64,000 nt of DNA from Plutella xylostella (GCF_932276165.1 NC_063984.1:10175501-10239500), one strand, 5' to 3'; positions 10,905-23,040 are shown, numbered from the stretch's first letter. Notes: generated by a model not told the origin, from the letters alone. Numbers and translations: made by a program.

Positions 10905-11696
10905 GCGCGGCAGCAGTAATGCTTGTCTATCGTTGAATGTTCAGGTATTATGAACTTACTGAACTGGGCAGACAAAAGACTGATCAAATCAAAATTAGTT
11001 TATTTATTTATTTTATTTATTTATTACACAATGAAATTACAATTTTGTGGGATCATAGTTTCATTGTTTATTTACAAAATCTTTTAACGTTTCGATCCAA
11101 TCGTCATCCAACTCTAAGTTGCCGGAACTATTCCAATATTCAGTAAGGCGGCAGTTGAAAAAAGGGTAATAAAAGAAGTTTGGAAATTCCAACAGTTTGC
11201 TAACTCATCGCCTATCTAGGAAAAGGGGAGCAAAAAACTCCTTAATATCGTCATGTCTTCAACTTTGCCCCGGATCCGGCCGAAGTTGCAAACACTTACC
11301 TGATTCAGTAGCTTTCGTATTTCAATCGGCTTTTACAAGGATTTTGTACCTTCTCTGAGGAAGGACAAGGACCCATTGAGTTTGATGTCGTTGTACCTAT
11401 AAATTACCTGAAATGAAGACAAATACATGAGTAAATTTTGCATACTGCTACACATTGTAAATCTGAAAAATATTGAAATGGCATAAAAAACAACAATGTT
11501 GTTGTGTGAACTTTCAGATTAGTTTAATATGCTATAATCTATTAAGTATATTACATATATACATATATGACTATTGTCTCTAAGTTTTGCAATAATCTAC
11601 CATTTTATTCATCATCTTCTTCAGACCACAAACATTACAAGGTACTAAATAGGGCTCCCCATTTTTCAACCATGTGAAATACGATTTCACATAAAT
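10905..11696. other. Gene-free stretch with a LINE-like tail
   Basis: A TTTA-rich run followed by TTATTACACAATG (about 11000-11035) looks like the 3' end of a minus-strand retroelement. Nothing else is recognised. Confidence 0.35.
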
Positions 11697-11709
11697 GTAA
11701 AAAAAACAT

Positions 11710-12075
11710 CTCATCATCATCACGACCCATTACGTCCCCACTGCTGGGGCACGGGTCTCCTTCCAATGAAGGAAGGGTTTAGGCCTAGTCCACCACGCTG
11801 GCCAAGTGCGGGTTGGTGGACCCCAACACAGAGAGTTGTCGGGTAAATGGGCAACCCGACTGTCAGATGTTTTCAAGCCGCCCGAAGGCCTCTGACTAGG
11901 CTTAACGACTGCTGCCGAAGCAGCAACCGGGACCCACGGCTTAACGTGCCGTCCGAAGCACTGAAGCGTCCAGAAAAGCACCACTTGAAATTGGTCACCC
12001 ATCCAATGGCTGACCGTGTCAGTTGTTGCTTAACCTCAGCGATCAGTTACGATCACTGAGGCCCGCTACGGACGC
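11710..12075 (-). mobile_element. 5S rRNA-derived SINE
   Basis: Read on the minus strand, the head contains GAGGTTAAGCAAC and TTGGATGGGTGACC, which correspond to the box A and box C internal promoter of 5S rRNA. The 3' end is GACGTAATGGGTCGTGATGATG. A target-site duplication of GT, eight or nine A's, then CAT flanks it (11697-11709 and 12076-12089). The copies at 38478-38860 and 50519-50913 share the whole unit; 18618-18730, 41300-41345 and 49725-49890 are fragments. It is non-coding: the 70- and 90-codon frames across it recur in each copy only because the DNA is conserved. Confidence 0.88.
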
Positions 12076-12089
12076 GTAAAAAAAAACAT

Positions 12090-13974
12090 GAATACGTCAT
12101 TCCCAATTATAAGTGGGTCTTGTTTTCATTATTATCGCCCGAAGCTTCGAGTAGTTTCGACGTTGACTGAAGGCTGTAAACGAAGGCTACACAATAACGG
12201 CGCAGAAATTTTCAACCAGCCTTTTTGTAATTGACAGTTTTCGGAATATTTACATTATGCTACATTAAGTAAGGAACAAAAACTCGTAGATACTTATATG
12301 TTATGTTATGTGGATGGCACGGTCGTTCGTAGTAGTAACTGACTGCTGTGGCGACGCGTTCGATCTGCAACAGCGCCACATATTTGGCCTCCGGTTATGG
12401 ATGTTTGTATTGTCATAATCTCGAAGCAGGGGATCTATGGATGATTGTTGTGTCTTTCATGTGAAAACAGCAGAACTGTTTCTTTTGATACTCGTAAGCT
12501 GGTACCCTAGATTAACATATAGGCTACTTTTGACCCCGGAATTTTCTCGAGAAAACCTTTAAAAGCGAAGCAAAGCGAACAGTTAGTTTACCAGGAATAT
12601 CTCTGCCGTCTACGATGCTAGAAATCTACACAAGTGAATAAGCGGGCCGCCAGATTCAGAACCGACCGTCTATTTGTCAATCAAAGGTTGAATTGTTTGA
12701 ACGATCGTCTGCACTCGCCTGTCTGTAGGTACATACAAACTGGACCGATCTAACCTGAAGGGTTACTCTCGCTTGACAAAAACGAACGAGGCTTGAACGA
12801 TAGCCCTCCTGCAATCGGAATTGAGTCTTGGATAGCGCAGCAGCGATCTAAAACTAAATTTTTCGTTAGGTACAGTGACCCCTCTGGACTAGTTCCTAAA
12901 CGAACCTGGGCAATGGTCATGAACATGTAAACTTCGGAAATTTAAGAAATAAAACGATTAATTCAACGGAGTCGAATCTTTGCTGAATTATTAGTCATCT
13001 CATGATTTCTTGCCGCCGTTATTCTAAATGACTATTAACGTGCCTTTCCTAAAGCAATTTCAAAGTTAGTGGGATGTATTTTTGTCTAAGATTGTTTCTC
13101 ATAGCTACATACAGGCGCATACTGGCAGGTCATCCTCTAAGTACCGGACTGTGGATACTCAATCTTTTATTGCATCCATAAGTCAATTTTAAAGGTGTTC
13201 AATACATAAAATTAAGAATTTCATGGACCCTGTCGGGCACAGCAAATTAAAATTAAAATAGAAAATAGTTTAACACGCCTGAATTTATCCGCAATTTATT
13301 TCGCCGTCCAAACTCCGATGACCTTAGGAGAACGGCCCTAAAATTCGGACTGATATTAATGAGTGTTTCAAAGGCTTTGGCAGCGGCACTCCAGCCTTTG
13401 ACGGCTGCACCACTCTGGGCCAAGCTTTTCATTTTCTCATACAGACATTCTCGTCAGACGGATTCAAATACATACGAATGGGCCATCATGAATAGGGATT
13501 TTACAACTCCGGCTGTGTTGGCGATATTAATTTCTGTTTCCGTTATGCAATAAAGGCGTACTGCGTACCCGTTTAATTTCAGTGTATGAATGTGGGTTAT
13601 GAAACAAAAGAAACATGTATTTTTTTTAAACCACCGTTATTGCTGTTATTCACTTATTATGTCAAATCAATCAATCTTGTTTAACGCTTTATGCCGTGTT
13701 GTGTGTGACTAAGTTGAGTAACACAGCAAATTCGACCAGTTACGATTGTTTTAAGTGACACACACTGTTTATAGCTGTTTTAACGGTTGTTAGGTCCCAT
13801 GAATATTCTAAATTTAAATTGACATCTAAATTTCAACTTTATCTCGCGGGCGCTCCCCGGTGGTGGGGCGTCAATTCAAAAATAAGTTACAATGTCACAA
13901 ATGTGGCGTGTGATATTCGAATTTTAAATGTTTTCTTTTTTACATTGTTTTCAGCCAGTGTCAAGAAAATAAAT
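12090..13974. other. Gene-free stretch
   Basis: No credible coding exon or repeat recognised. The palindrome TTTTCTCGAGAAAA near 12543 is isolated. Confidence 0.35.
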
Positions 13975-14543
13975 AAAAAAACCGGCCAAGTGCGAGTCGG
14001 GCTCGCGCACAAAGGGTTCCGTAGCAGCAAAATTACAGTTAAATCAACCTATCTCAAAAACTATAAGAGATACTTTGATCAAACCAAAAATCGTTGAAAG
14101 AGTTAATTAGCATGCATCACCTCTATTTTTTTTAGAATTTTATACCCCGTAGTTATAAAAATAGAGGGGGGGGGACATACTTTTTACGACTTTGAGAGCT
14201 GATATCTCAAAAACCGTTCACTTTAAGAAAAATGTTTTTTAGAAAACTTTATATCATTTTAAAAGACCTTTCCATTGATACCCCACACGGGTATGTACAT
14301 CGAAAAAAAAAATTTCATCCCTCAGTTACATGTATGGGGGGCCCCACCCCCAATTCTTTTTTTTACTATTTAGTGTCATATTTTTGTAGCGGTTCATACA
14401 ACACATATTCCCATCAAATTTCATCACTGTAGTACTTATAGTTTCCGAGTAAATCGGCTGTGACAGACGGACAGACGGACAGACGGACATGACGAAACTA
14501 TAAGGGTTCCGTTTTTGCCATTTTGGCTACGGAACCCTAAAAA
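13975..14543 (+). mobile_element. Non-autonomous element with GGTTCCGTA / TACGGAACC ends
   Basis: It begins with ACCGGCCAAGTGCGAGTCGG and ends with ACGGAACCCTAAAAA. A terminal hairpin pairs AGGGTTCCGT (14502-14511) with ACGGAACCCT (14529-14538), and an upstream GGGTTCCGTA lies at 14014-14023. A GACAGACG microsatellite precedes the hairpin (14463-14489). Diverged 3' ends of the same family occur at 31210-31285 and 59640-59785. The small frames inside are not protein-like. Confidence 0.7.
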
Positions 14544-15235
14544 TGACCTTTTCTAGCCGACCTTCAAAAAAAGTTAGATTTTCGAAATCTCTTTTCTAGT
14601 AAAATCTCTCTCGCTAGTTGTGGGGTGATCTTATATCTTTTATCATATTTGTTCCTTTTATCTTTAGGAAACATTAAAAGTACACGTACGTATTACGATA
14701 GTATTTTTTACAATAATATCCAATTAAAAAGTTTGCTACCTCCCCAACGCTAATCTTTTAGCTCTTAATCTTCTCTTCGTTTCTGTTTTTGTATCTAATA
14801 TTATGTTGGAGTTTTTATCTACAGGATGTTTTAATTTTAGAGGGAAGGTGGTTCGTAAAAGCTGTTAAAAGTGACAAACTTAATTTCTAGCCGTTTTTTA
14901 TAAGTATAGTACCTTTACTTGAGTATCATGCTGTCTTTACAAATTATCAAAAAATGGGAAAAAACATACAAATTTACTTACAGTATTTTTTTTTTCATTA
15001 TTTATATTTGAAAAGGCTGTATATTATGAAGTAATAACAGCCTGTATATACAGCTGGGTTTGTAAACAAAACTTTAGAGTGGATCCCCTCAGACGCCTGT
15101 CGAAAGCAGATAGGTACTTTCGTACTTATTATTTAATTCCTTAACTTAATAAACAAGGCTTTTACAACTAGTTGAAAGTTGTGCAACCGCTGGTGCGATC
15201 GCGATCATCACATCACCGGGAATAAAAATCGATTA
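14544..15235. other. Gene-free stretch
   Basis: AT-rich, nothing recognised. Confidence 0.4.
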
Positions 15236-15239
15236 CTTT

Positions 15240-18200
15240 ACATACATACATACATCCATCCTGACGTCCCTCAGCAGGGACAAAGGGCTTTGAGAAGATT
15301 TCTCCATCTGACTCGATCTTGGGCAGCGGCTGCGAGATCCTCCCACTCCATCCTCATAACCTTTGCCTCACTCTCCACAGAACGTCGCCAGGTTGTTTTT
15401 GGGCGGCCTCTTTTACGGCTTCCAGGTGGCTGCCAGGTGAGTATGCGCTTCGAAGGAGTTTCTCCAGGTCTTCTAAGGGTATGCCCCAGCCACCTCCATT
15501 TTCTAATGAGGATTTCTTGGTCGATAGGTTTCTGCTTGGTCAGTCTCCACAGTTCCGCGTTCGAAATGGTTCGTGGCCAGTAAATCCGCAGGATTCGCCT
15601 TAAGCATTTGTTGACAAATACTTGTAGCTTGCTGGATAGGTCTTTCCGAACGAACCATGTCTCGCAACCGTATAACAGGACTGACTTCACGTTAGACTCG
15701 AAAATCCTCACTTTTGTTCGCCGGGTGATGACGCTGGAGCTCCACACTGGTTTCAACTGGGCAAACGCGCCTCTTGCCTTGTTCAGACGACTCTCTATGT
15801 CCAAGTCTGTCCCACCTGTTGGATCTACTACTCCCCCCAGGTAAGTGAATTTGTTAACCCTTTCAACGTCGACGCCATTGATTTGGAGCGGCTGGTCATC
15901 AAGGGACCGAAGGCGCATCTCCTTGGTTTTCCCAATATTGATGCGAAGACCTTCTTTCGCCGCTTCCGTGGCAAGGTCGTTTGTTTTTGACTGGAGGTCA
16001 GAACGACTTGTAGAGAACAAGCACAGGTCGTCTGCAAAATCTATGTCTTCCAGGTGCTTATTCTCAGACCAGGGTAATCCCCTTTGACATTTGCAAGTCA
16101 CCCTACACATCACGTCGTCTAGAACAATAAGGAACAGGAGCGGAGACAGCAGACACCCTTGCTTAACACCTGAAGTCACTGGGATGGGATCAGTGAGACG
16201 GCCTTTATGCATCACTCTACAGGAGGACCCTTCATACAGACACTTGATGAGTCCGATGATCTTCTCCGGTATTCCTCTCTTTTTGAGTATGCGCCATATA
16301 CTGGACCACTTCACTCGGTCAAATGCCTTCTCAAAGTCGACGAACAATGTGAAGATCTCACATTGCATTTCGTTGCATTGCTCGAGAATCATTCTGACAA
16401 CGTTTAGTTGGTCTGTGCATGATCTGCCTGGTCTGAAACCACCCTGCTCTTCTCTCAAGTGTGGGTCCACTGCACCCGCCATCCGACTTAGCAGTATTTT
16501 GCACAGGATCTTCGAACACACCGGCAACAAGTTGATACCCCGCCAATTCGCACAACACGATAAATCGCCTTTCTTTGGTAGCTTCACTAAGACACCTTCT
16601 TTCCAGCTGTCCGGTACTTGTTCTTGTTCCCATATCGATGTCAGTAACGGAAGCAACACGTCTGCAGAAACTTCTGCATTGGCTTTCAGAGCATCGATAG
16701 GTATAGCGTCGATGCCAGGTGCTTTTCGGTTCTTTAGCGATCTTATTGCTGAAGCTATTTCATGCCGTGTTGGAGGCTGGATATTTATGTCAAGACAGTA
16801 TTGGTGACTGTTACTGTCTATATCCTCCTCTGCCACATCTGCGTGCGACGGTTGTGGAGCTTCAAAAACCTCGCTGAAGTGATGCTGCCATCTTAGAAGC
16901 TGGTCTCCCAGTGTTACTAAGAGCTTACCGTCCTGGCTCTTTATGGGTCGGTCTTTCCTGGGTTTGCGGCACAACTCTTTCCCTGCTCGGTACACTTCTC
17001 TGGTGTTCCCAGTCATGGCAGCTTTCTCTGCTCTACGAGCGATAGACTCAGCCCAGCGTCGCTTATCTTTTTTAAGGCTACGTTTGATGTCGCTTTCGCA
17101 TAAGAAGTATTCGTAGGCTAGCGCTTCTTTAGCATCGTGATCCTGCTCTGCGTTCAGCTGACCTTTGATGGATTTGCGATTTTGGATTTTATCCCACGTC
17201 TCGTTTGTGATCCATTCCTTCCGAGAATACTCCTTATACCCTAACACTTCCTTGCAGCAATTTTGTAACACGTCGCTAAGCTGGCCCCAGTGCTCTTCGA
17301 TCGGAGCTTCGTCTATGGCTAGAGAGAAGTATCTGTTGTGGAGCTCAACGCCAAATCTTTGTTTTACGTCGGGATCCTGAAGTTTGTCAACGTCGAAAGG
17401 TTTGTTTGTCGGTGTTGATCTCTGTTGAGCGTTTGCTATCTTCAGCTTGATCTTAGCGACGACAAGGTGATGGTCACTATGCACGTCCGCACCTCTTTTA
17501 TTTCTAACGTCTAACAACGAGTGCCTCCACTTTCTACTGATCATAAAGTGATCTATCTGGTTTTCTGTTCGCCGATCTGGCGAAACCCAGGTCACCTTAT
17601 GGCAGTTCTTGTGCGGGAACACTGATCCACCAATAACAAAATCGTTTTCGCAGCAAAGCTCCACAAGCATATCTCCATTTTCGGATCGATCTCCTAGAGC
17701 ATGTTTTCCTACCCATGACTCTATGCCTCTGTTGTCACAACCTATTTGAGCATTAAAGTCACCCATGCACATCACTATATCCTGCTTTTTAATGGCTTTC
17801 AATGTGGAATTCAACTGACTATAAAAAGTTTCCTTTTCTGCCATATCAGCTTTGTTAGTGGGAGCATAACATTGGACAACCGTAATTTTCCTCACCCTTG
17901 ACATAAAGCGGGCTGTCATTATGCGCTCAGATACCGGGTTCCAGTCTAATAAACTCTTCTGGGCATTTCTGCTAAGCAATAATGCTACTCCTGCTTCATG
18001 CTTGTCCGGTTTGCCGGAGTATAGGAGAGTCATGTCACCCACTCTTTCTTCTCCGAAATCCTTCCATCTTGCCTCTGAGATGCCCATAATATCAAGTTGG
18101 TATTCTGTCATGTACTTCGCTACTTGATGCACTCTGCTCTCTTCGCGCATTGTTCGCACATTCCATATGCCAATCAAAGTCCGTTTTTTCGCGCCAAAAG

Positions 18201-18602
18201 TCTGTTGTTTAGAATCAGTCCGTTTATTTCTTCTCAAAGTTTCAGTAATTTAATGGATTTTCAGCTATATGAGTAATTAGCCCATAGTAGCCTAGTCTGC
18301 TAGTAGGGCTGCTACTTTACAAGCGTACAGACACGCTTTGCAGATTTTTTTAAGGGCCTTTTGCACCCCAAGGCCTATACTGCGTGGCCTCATCCAGCGA
18401 TAGCTAGGTGAATGGTTATCCCGCCATTGGCTCGGTCGCCATTGCCCCGTCCGTTATCTAGCAGGGAGCACCACGGCTGTGCAGCGCAAGCCGCAGAGCC
18501 GCCGCCAGCAATTCGTACGAACCACCAGCGCGTGCAGGTGGGGATGACATTTGGGTCGGGTAGATGTTGATCCCGTTCTCCCCTTACTCCCCAATATATT
18601 AT
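15240..18602 (-). mobile_element. Full-length APE-type LINE retrotransposon
   Basis: The element contains one long ORF (15271-18237). The stop codon is followed on the minus strand by only about 30 bases and an ATGT microsatellite (about 15240-15253), a short 3' end typical of RTE-like LINEs. Upstream of the ORF, a GC-rich leader extends to at least 18590. The exact 5' end is uncertain because a SINE tail is inserted at 18618-18730. The intact frame suggests a young, possibly mobile copy. Confidence 0.85.
15271..18237 (-). CDS. LINE endonuclease / reverse transcriptase, intact
   Basis: This is a 988-residue protein that would nick target DNA and reverse-transcribe its own RNA at the nick (target-primed reverse transcription). 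The N-terminal apurinic-type endonuclease spans about residues 18-262: SEARW (54-58, catalytic Glu), GDFNAQIG (159-166) and SDHH (254-257, catalytic Asp-His). The reverse transcriptase spans about 540-780: VDFEKAFD (633-640), GVKQG (690-694) and FADD (734-737, catalytic aspartates). The C terminus carries the WRWLGHTLRRP and GRPKTTWRR motifs of RTE-like and related LINEs. No stop or frameshift was seen. The start is the first ATG of the frame, about 20 residues before the endonuclease core. I am sure of the LINE nature; the clade (RTE-like) is less certain. Confidence 0.95.
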   Translation of the reverse strand: MRRNKRTDSKQQTFGAKKRTLIGIWNVRTMREESRVHQVAKYMTEYQLDIMGISEARWKDFGEERVGDMTLLYSGKPDKHEAGVALLLSRNAQKSLLDWNPVSERIMTARFMSRVRKITVVQCYAPTNKADMAEKETFYSQLNSTLKAIKKQDIVMCMGDFNAQIGCDNRGIESWVGKHALGDRSENGDMLVELCCENDFVIGGSVFPHKNCHKVTWVSPDRRTENQIDHFMISRKWRHSLLDVRNKRGADVHSDHHLVVAKIKLKIANAQQRSTPTNKPFDVDKLQDPDVKQRFGVELHNRYFSLAIDEAPIEEHWGQLSDVLQNCCKEVLGYKEYSRKEWITNETWDKIQNRKSIKGQLNAEQDHDAKEALAYEYFLCESDIKRSLKKDKRRWAESIARRAEKAAMTGNTREVYRAGKELCRKPRKDRPIKSQDGKLLVTLGDQLLRWQHHFSEVFEAPQPSHADVAEEDIDSNSHQYCLDINIQPPTRHEIASAIRSLKNRKAPGIDAIPIDALKANAEVSADVLLPLLTSIWEQEQVPDSWKEGVLVKLPKKGDLSCCANWRGINLLPVCSKILCKILLSRMAGAVDPHLREEQGGFRPGRSCTDQLNVVRMILEQCNEMQCEIFTLFVDFEKAFDRVKWSSIWRILKKRGIPEKIIGLIKCLYEGSSCRVMHKGRLTDPIPVTSGVKQGCLLSPLLFLIVLDDVMCRVTCKCQRGLPWSENKHLEDIDFADDLCLFSTSRSDLQSKTNDLATEAAKEGLRINIGKTKEMRLRSLDDQPLQINGVDVERVNKFTYLGGVVDPTGGTDLDIESRLNKARGAFAQLKPVWSSSVITRRTKVRIFESNVKSVLLYGCETWFVRKDLSSKLQVFVNKCLRRILRIYWPRTISNAELWRLTKQKPIDQEILIRKWRWLGHTLRRPGETPSKRILTWQPPGSRKRGRPKTTWRRSVESEAKVMRMEWEDLAAAAQDRVRWRNLLKALCPC

Positions 18603-18617
18603 ATTAATGTTATTGGT

Positions 18618-18730
18618 CCACCAACCCGCACTAGGCCAGCTTGGTGAACTAGGCCTAAACCCTTCCTTCATTGGAAGGAGACCCGAGCCCCAGCAGTGGG
18701 GACGTGATGGGTCGTGATGATGAAGTGATC
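18618..18730 (+). mobile_element. 5'-truncated SINE tail with 15-bp target duplication
   Basis: This 113-bp insertion consists only of the 3' tail of the 5S-derived SINE family (CCACCAACCCGC ... GGGTCGTGATGATG). ATTAATGTTATTGGT occurs directly on both sides (18603-18617 and 18731-18745). It therefore inserted as a truncated copy by target-primed reverse transcription, next to or inside the LINE leader. Confidence 0.88.
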
Positions 18731-18745
18731 ATTAATGTTATTGGT

Positions 18746-21359
18746 AAGGGCAATTAATCAAAACTTCTGTATTAAAGAGTTTTTCCAGAACTGCCAAGGT
18801 CACCCCATGTTATATACTGTCAATCCATCTCCAACTTTTAACCGACTTCGAATAAAAGAGTAGGTTTTTAATTCGTATGTTTGTAAAAGAAAACCTAGAC
18901 GCGCTCTTGTGTCTCGTGTTTGTCATCGAAACGCTAAAAATAAAATTAGTCAATCGAATTGAATATCTATAGTTGCCAAAATCATAAAATAATATTGTCG
19001 TGTTAGTACAGAAATATGGACAGACCGTAACGGATTTTCTTCACGGGTTACCGAGTGTTCACTGAAACTAAAGTGAAATGGCTTATTCAACCACAAAATG
19101 TATATAGGTACTTATTATTACACCGTCTTATCAACCACGCTTTGCTGGGTCCCACTGAGTTAGTGACCCTAGAAGGGTAAAATATCGGATTTCAGATATC
19201 AACCCCTTTCGACGACAAAAAGGGTCGCTTGTTTACATAGTCTTCTGTCAGAATACATTTTGAGTAATTCCATTTGAGCTATCGCCTCTTAAACCTACTG
19301 AATTTGGTCGGCTTACATTTAAACGGATTTTATAGAAGCAACGTCATATTGGGAGTCTGCAACTTTGCTAATTCAAAAATGTGTTCATTGGCCGGTGAAG
19401 AAGGTTTTTTTTATAAATCCGAAGTTTGTAAAAAGGTTTTCCCGAGTATAGGAGCATCGTTTTTTAAAACCTTTTACGTGTACATACATAAAACATTTAG
19501 AAGGTTTTCAATATTTTGCAGAGAAAAATCTTTCAAATTCTGTATCCGTACCACATCTATTTTCCAGGTTATTTTAATGCATCTATAAAGGGAACTTGAA
19601 TTTTAAAATACCTATAAATATAAAAAATTATAATTTATTAGCCACAATAATCGCATTGTGACACGCCACTGACAGCCGACTTTGAAGGCGTGTGGACTAG
19701 AATCGGCTCCCGGCTAGCGAAACAGTAGACGATCACAATAAAGGTAATACGATCAGACAATGCTAATGGTTCCCGCAGGGAAAATAGAACGAGGAAGTGT
19801 CACGAACCGATTTGTGCAGGAGAGCCGAGTCTGCTATACTGCGAGACAGGCAAAATGAATTACATTATCAAAAATGACAAATACGTAGGTACTTACAGTT
19901 CCCCAAAATTGATAATGCGCATAGAAATCTTCGCCATTGTTCGGCAACGGTCGTATTTCCGAACGCCATGTATTTAGATATGTATTTAGAGTGGTTAAGT
20001 GCATTTTCTTCATGCATTTTTTTTAGATTTATGTGTTTGGTGCTAAAAGAGATATTGATTTATCAGTAACGAAATTTGAGTCGATAATTCATAATATTGT
20101 CATAATATTAAAATTTACTTCGAAAATGTTACAGTACTTTTCAAATGTCTTGCTCAAGCTGGTGTTAATATGGATGAAATAAGGTTTGAATAACACAAGG
20201 TTTATGTTAAAAGAAGAAATATGGATTTAAAACACAGGTTTACATTAAAATCTCAGTTCAAAAGTATTTACAGCGCTGATCATTCACAATTACAATAACA
20301 ATTACAACTTGGTCTTTTGGGTGTGGCTTTATTGGCTAAGTGAAGTCTATCAATGTGACGTATATTTTATTCTTAAATGTGCCTCATAATATGGCGTCGT
20401 CAAAAATAATTAAAGTTGAAATTAAATTCACATTTGAAAAAAATAACAAGAACGATGTGTAATTGCAGCTCTTTATAATTTCACAAAAGTAATACTGATC
20501 TTGACCTTGAGACCTTTGACTGATCGTTGACAGCCACCGACCGCCCAAACTGTTTTCGATTATGTGTCACATGATATTGACTACTATTTCTTTCGAAAAA
20601 GGATCAAAATGCAAGTGCTTTTACGATTCAATGATTCGGGTGTTTCCGGGAATACGACAGTTTGCGAAGATTTGCATGTGCATTATTAATATGGGAGAAC
20701 TGTACTTACTTTTTAAGGGTCTTATTTTTATTTTAAATATATTGCTGCGAACGACTTTGAAACGTGTTATGTCTCTACTATAAATCTACATCGCATTTAA
20801 AAATGCGGTTTTGAAACATTTAAATTTGGTAAATCTTTGTCAAACTAACAAAACGACAATCTTTGAAAAAAATATTAGGTGGTTTATTAGTTTGACAAGG
20901 TCCCAAAGTACATTAGCTGCCAACTTCAGATCTACTAAGTTGTTTGAACCGAACTTTCACTAACTTCTATTTATTTATACTGTTGACAAAACAAGTGTTT
21001 GAATGAGGATTGTTGTGTGTCAATTAGAAGAAATGGGGTAGGGCTAAGGGAATGAGCACTTTAGCGATCTCACCATGTCGCACTTAAATCTAGTGGTTTC
21101 AGCGCATGGTTATTGTACTTTAACTTTATGTAATCTTATAATAAATTATCAAATGAAGCAATAAATCTTACTGAGCAAAAATTTAAGAATTATGTTAAAG
21201 CTACATTATGTAGTAAAGCTTACTATAGTATAAATGATTATTTAAACGACAAAAACGCGTGGTCTTGTCCACCTCAGCTAAGGCTATTGAAAAAATGAAA
21301 TGGATATAGGTACTTAAGTAAAATTGTAGGTACTAGATATAAGTAAAAATTGTAATAGA
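18746..21359. other. Gene-free stretch
   Basis: Nothing coding is recognised. A short inverted repeat pairs TTGTCAAACTAA (about 20837) with TTAGTTTGACAA (about 20887). Around 18837-18870 a TTTTAACCGACTTCGAATAA word resembles the start of a common dispersed element, but I cannot delimit it. Confidence 0.35.
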
Positions 21360-21510
21360 TTATAAGGAAAAAGTTGAAAAGATGCTCGAGGAGTTTCTTT
21401 CGCCATTTCTTTCCTTCTCAATGACGGGGCCTTTGTGAAATGGTGGTAGATGACTATCGACAAATAATTGTAAAATTTTACGTCGATTAAACCATTTGAA
21501 TTTGAATTTG
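21360..21510 (+). mobile_element. LINE 3' UTR fragment
   Basis: The text from AAGTTGAAAAGATGCTCGAG to the ACGTCGATTAAACC tail matches 38344-38475 closely. It ends in a TTTGAA microsatellite near 21496-21513, like a retroelement 3' end. No coding sequence remains. Confidence 0.6.
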
Positions 21511-22110
21511 AAAAACTTACATGTACCTATTAAATAAATAAAGATAAAAAAAAAATTGAGTTTGACGGATTTTATGTGATTGGTCGAATTGGGAGATTAA
21601 ATATTTTATACCAGGTATTGCATATTTTTACGTTATTAAAAAGGAAAAAATATGGTTAAAATTATAATGCTTAAATAATAAGAAAGATACAAATACAAAA
21701 ATTGCAGGACATAAGTTTTGCATTTTTGATTACAATTTAAAGTTGGTGTGGTTGGTATATCAATGTCGTGGACAGTCAGTAGGGTTTTGAAAGTTTCATA
21801 AAAAAAATCATAGGTGGCGAAGTTTTATAATATGCAATATTATTAACGGAACTTAATATTATGGAGTAGCTTGGCCGCGGTGCATACTTTACCAAATTTT
21901 GGATATTTGGAGCTATTCTGCATACATTAGTATAGTTAGTTTCATACAACAATATCGCTCTACTCAACCGTATACTTTACCCGTGGACACTGGACAGCCA
22001 ACGGCCTTATCGAGTGTTTTATACAGGTTGCTGCAAATTATGAGATTATAACGACCAGAACGTAAATATAACTAAGCGAATCTTGCGATTTTCTCCAAAT
22101 TCACATACCT
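21511..22110. other. Gene-free stretch
   Basis: Nothing recognised. Confidence 0.4.
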
Positions 22111-22196
22111 ACACTCATGGGCAATGAAAAAGTTTCACTCACAAAATGCCGACACGCAACGACCCCAATTTTTTTCAAAAAAATAATTTAAAATTT

Positions 22197-22702
22197 CGAC
22201 CAAAGTTACGCTAGTCAACTCCTTGTTGCTCCCTATCATTGACTACGCAGATGTGTGCTACCCTGATATCACCGAAGAGCTACTTGATAAACTCGACCGT
22301 CTGCTCAACTTATGCATTCGCTATATTTTTGGCCTGCGTAAGTATGACCATGTCACCGATTTTCGTAAAAAACTCAAGTGGCTCAACATCCGTCATCGAA
22401 GGAATGCTCATATTGTTTCCCTAGTATATGGTATAGTCTATAATCCTTGTGCCCCCTCTTACTTAACCGATCGCTTCTCATTCTTTGACTTTACTGATCG
22501 TCCTCAACGGTCAAGTCGAAATTTGCTCTTTCGTACCCCAGAGCATAATGCGGCAGGGTATTCGGATTCTTTCACCGTGTCAGCGGTTCGCCTGTGGAAC
22601 GAGTTACCATTGCATATAAGGCAATCGCAGTCCATAGAAACCTTTAAGTCTAAGGTTCGTCTGCACTACCTCCAGAAACAGAACAATCAGCAGCAGATCT
22701 AA
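22197..22702 (+). pseudogene. LINE polyprotein C terminus (Jockey/CR1-like), truncated
   Basis: The frame stays open from the LINE insertion junction to the stop at 22700-22702, but no ATG fits, so a TTG-started reading is not a real protein start. The text (LLLPIIDYADVCYP, then RLWNELPLHIR) is the region downstream of the reverse transcriptase in Jockey/CR1-type LINEs. All catalytic motifs are missing because of 5' truncation. The absence of stops over 160 codons suggests a fairly recent copy. Confidence 0.8.
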
Positions 22703-23040
22703 TATATAGTTTATCTGTTTTGTTGTAGTTTGTAAGTGTGACGATGATATTATTATTTTTTGTTATAGTAACTATATATTTTATTTATTTATGTATATAT
22801 TATGTATTTATAAGTATATTTTTTACGTTTATTTTATGATATTATGTATAAGTAAGTATATATTCTAGTGTTAAACAATAGATATTAAACAGAATTAAAC
22901 TTTTCTCATTGTCTTTCGCACTACCTATCATTTTCTCCACAACGCCCAAGGTTAACTGGAAGAGAATGCTTTTAGCATTAAGTTCGCCTATGTACAAATA
23001 AATTTATGTGCAATAAAGAATTTAATAATAATAATAATAA
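22197..23040 (+). mobile_element. 5'-truncated LINE with TAAAATTT target duplication
   Basis: The insertion starts within the C-terminal coding part, runs through a 3' UTR with the CTGGAAGAGAATGC motif and a CAATAAAG signal, and ends in a TAA microsatellite. TAAAATTT flanks it (22189-22196 and 23041-23048). The final bases of the repeat tail make the right boundary slightly ambiguous. Confidence 0.75.

Noticed and set aside
15179..18127. Many plus- and minus-strand ORFs of 60-240 codons across the LINE
   Set aside because: They are shadows of the 988-codon minus-strand LINE ORF in other frames; none has its own motifs.
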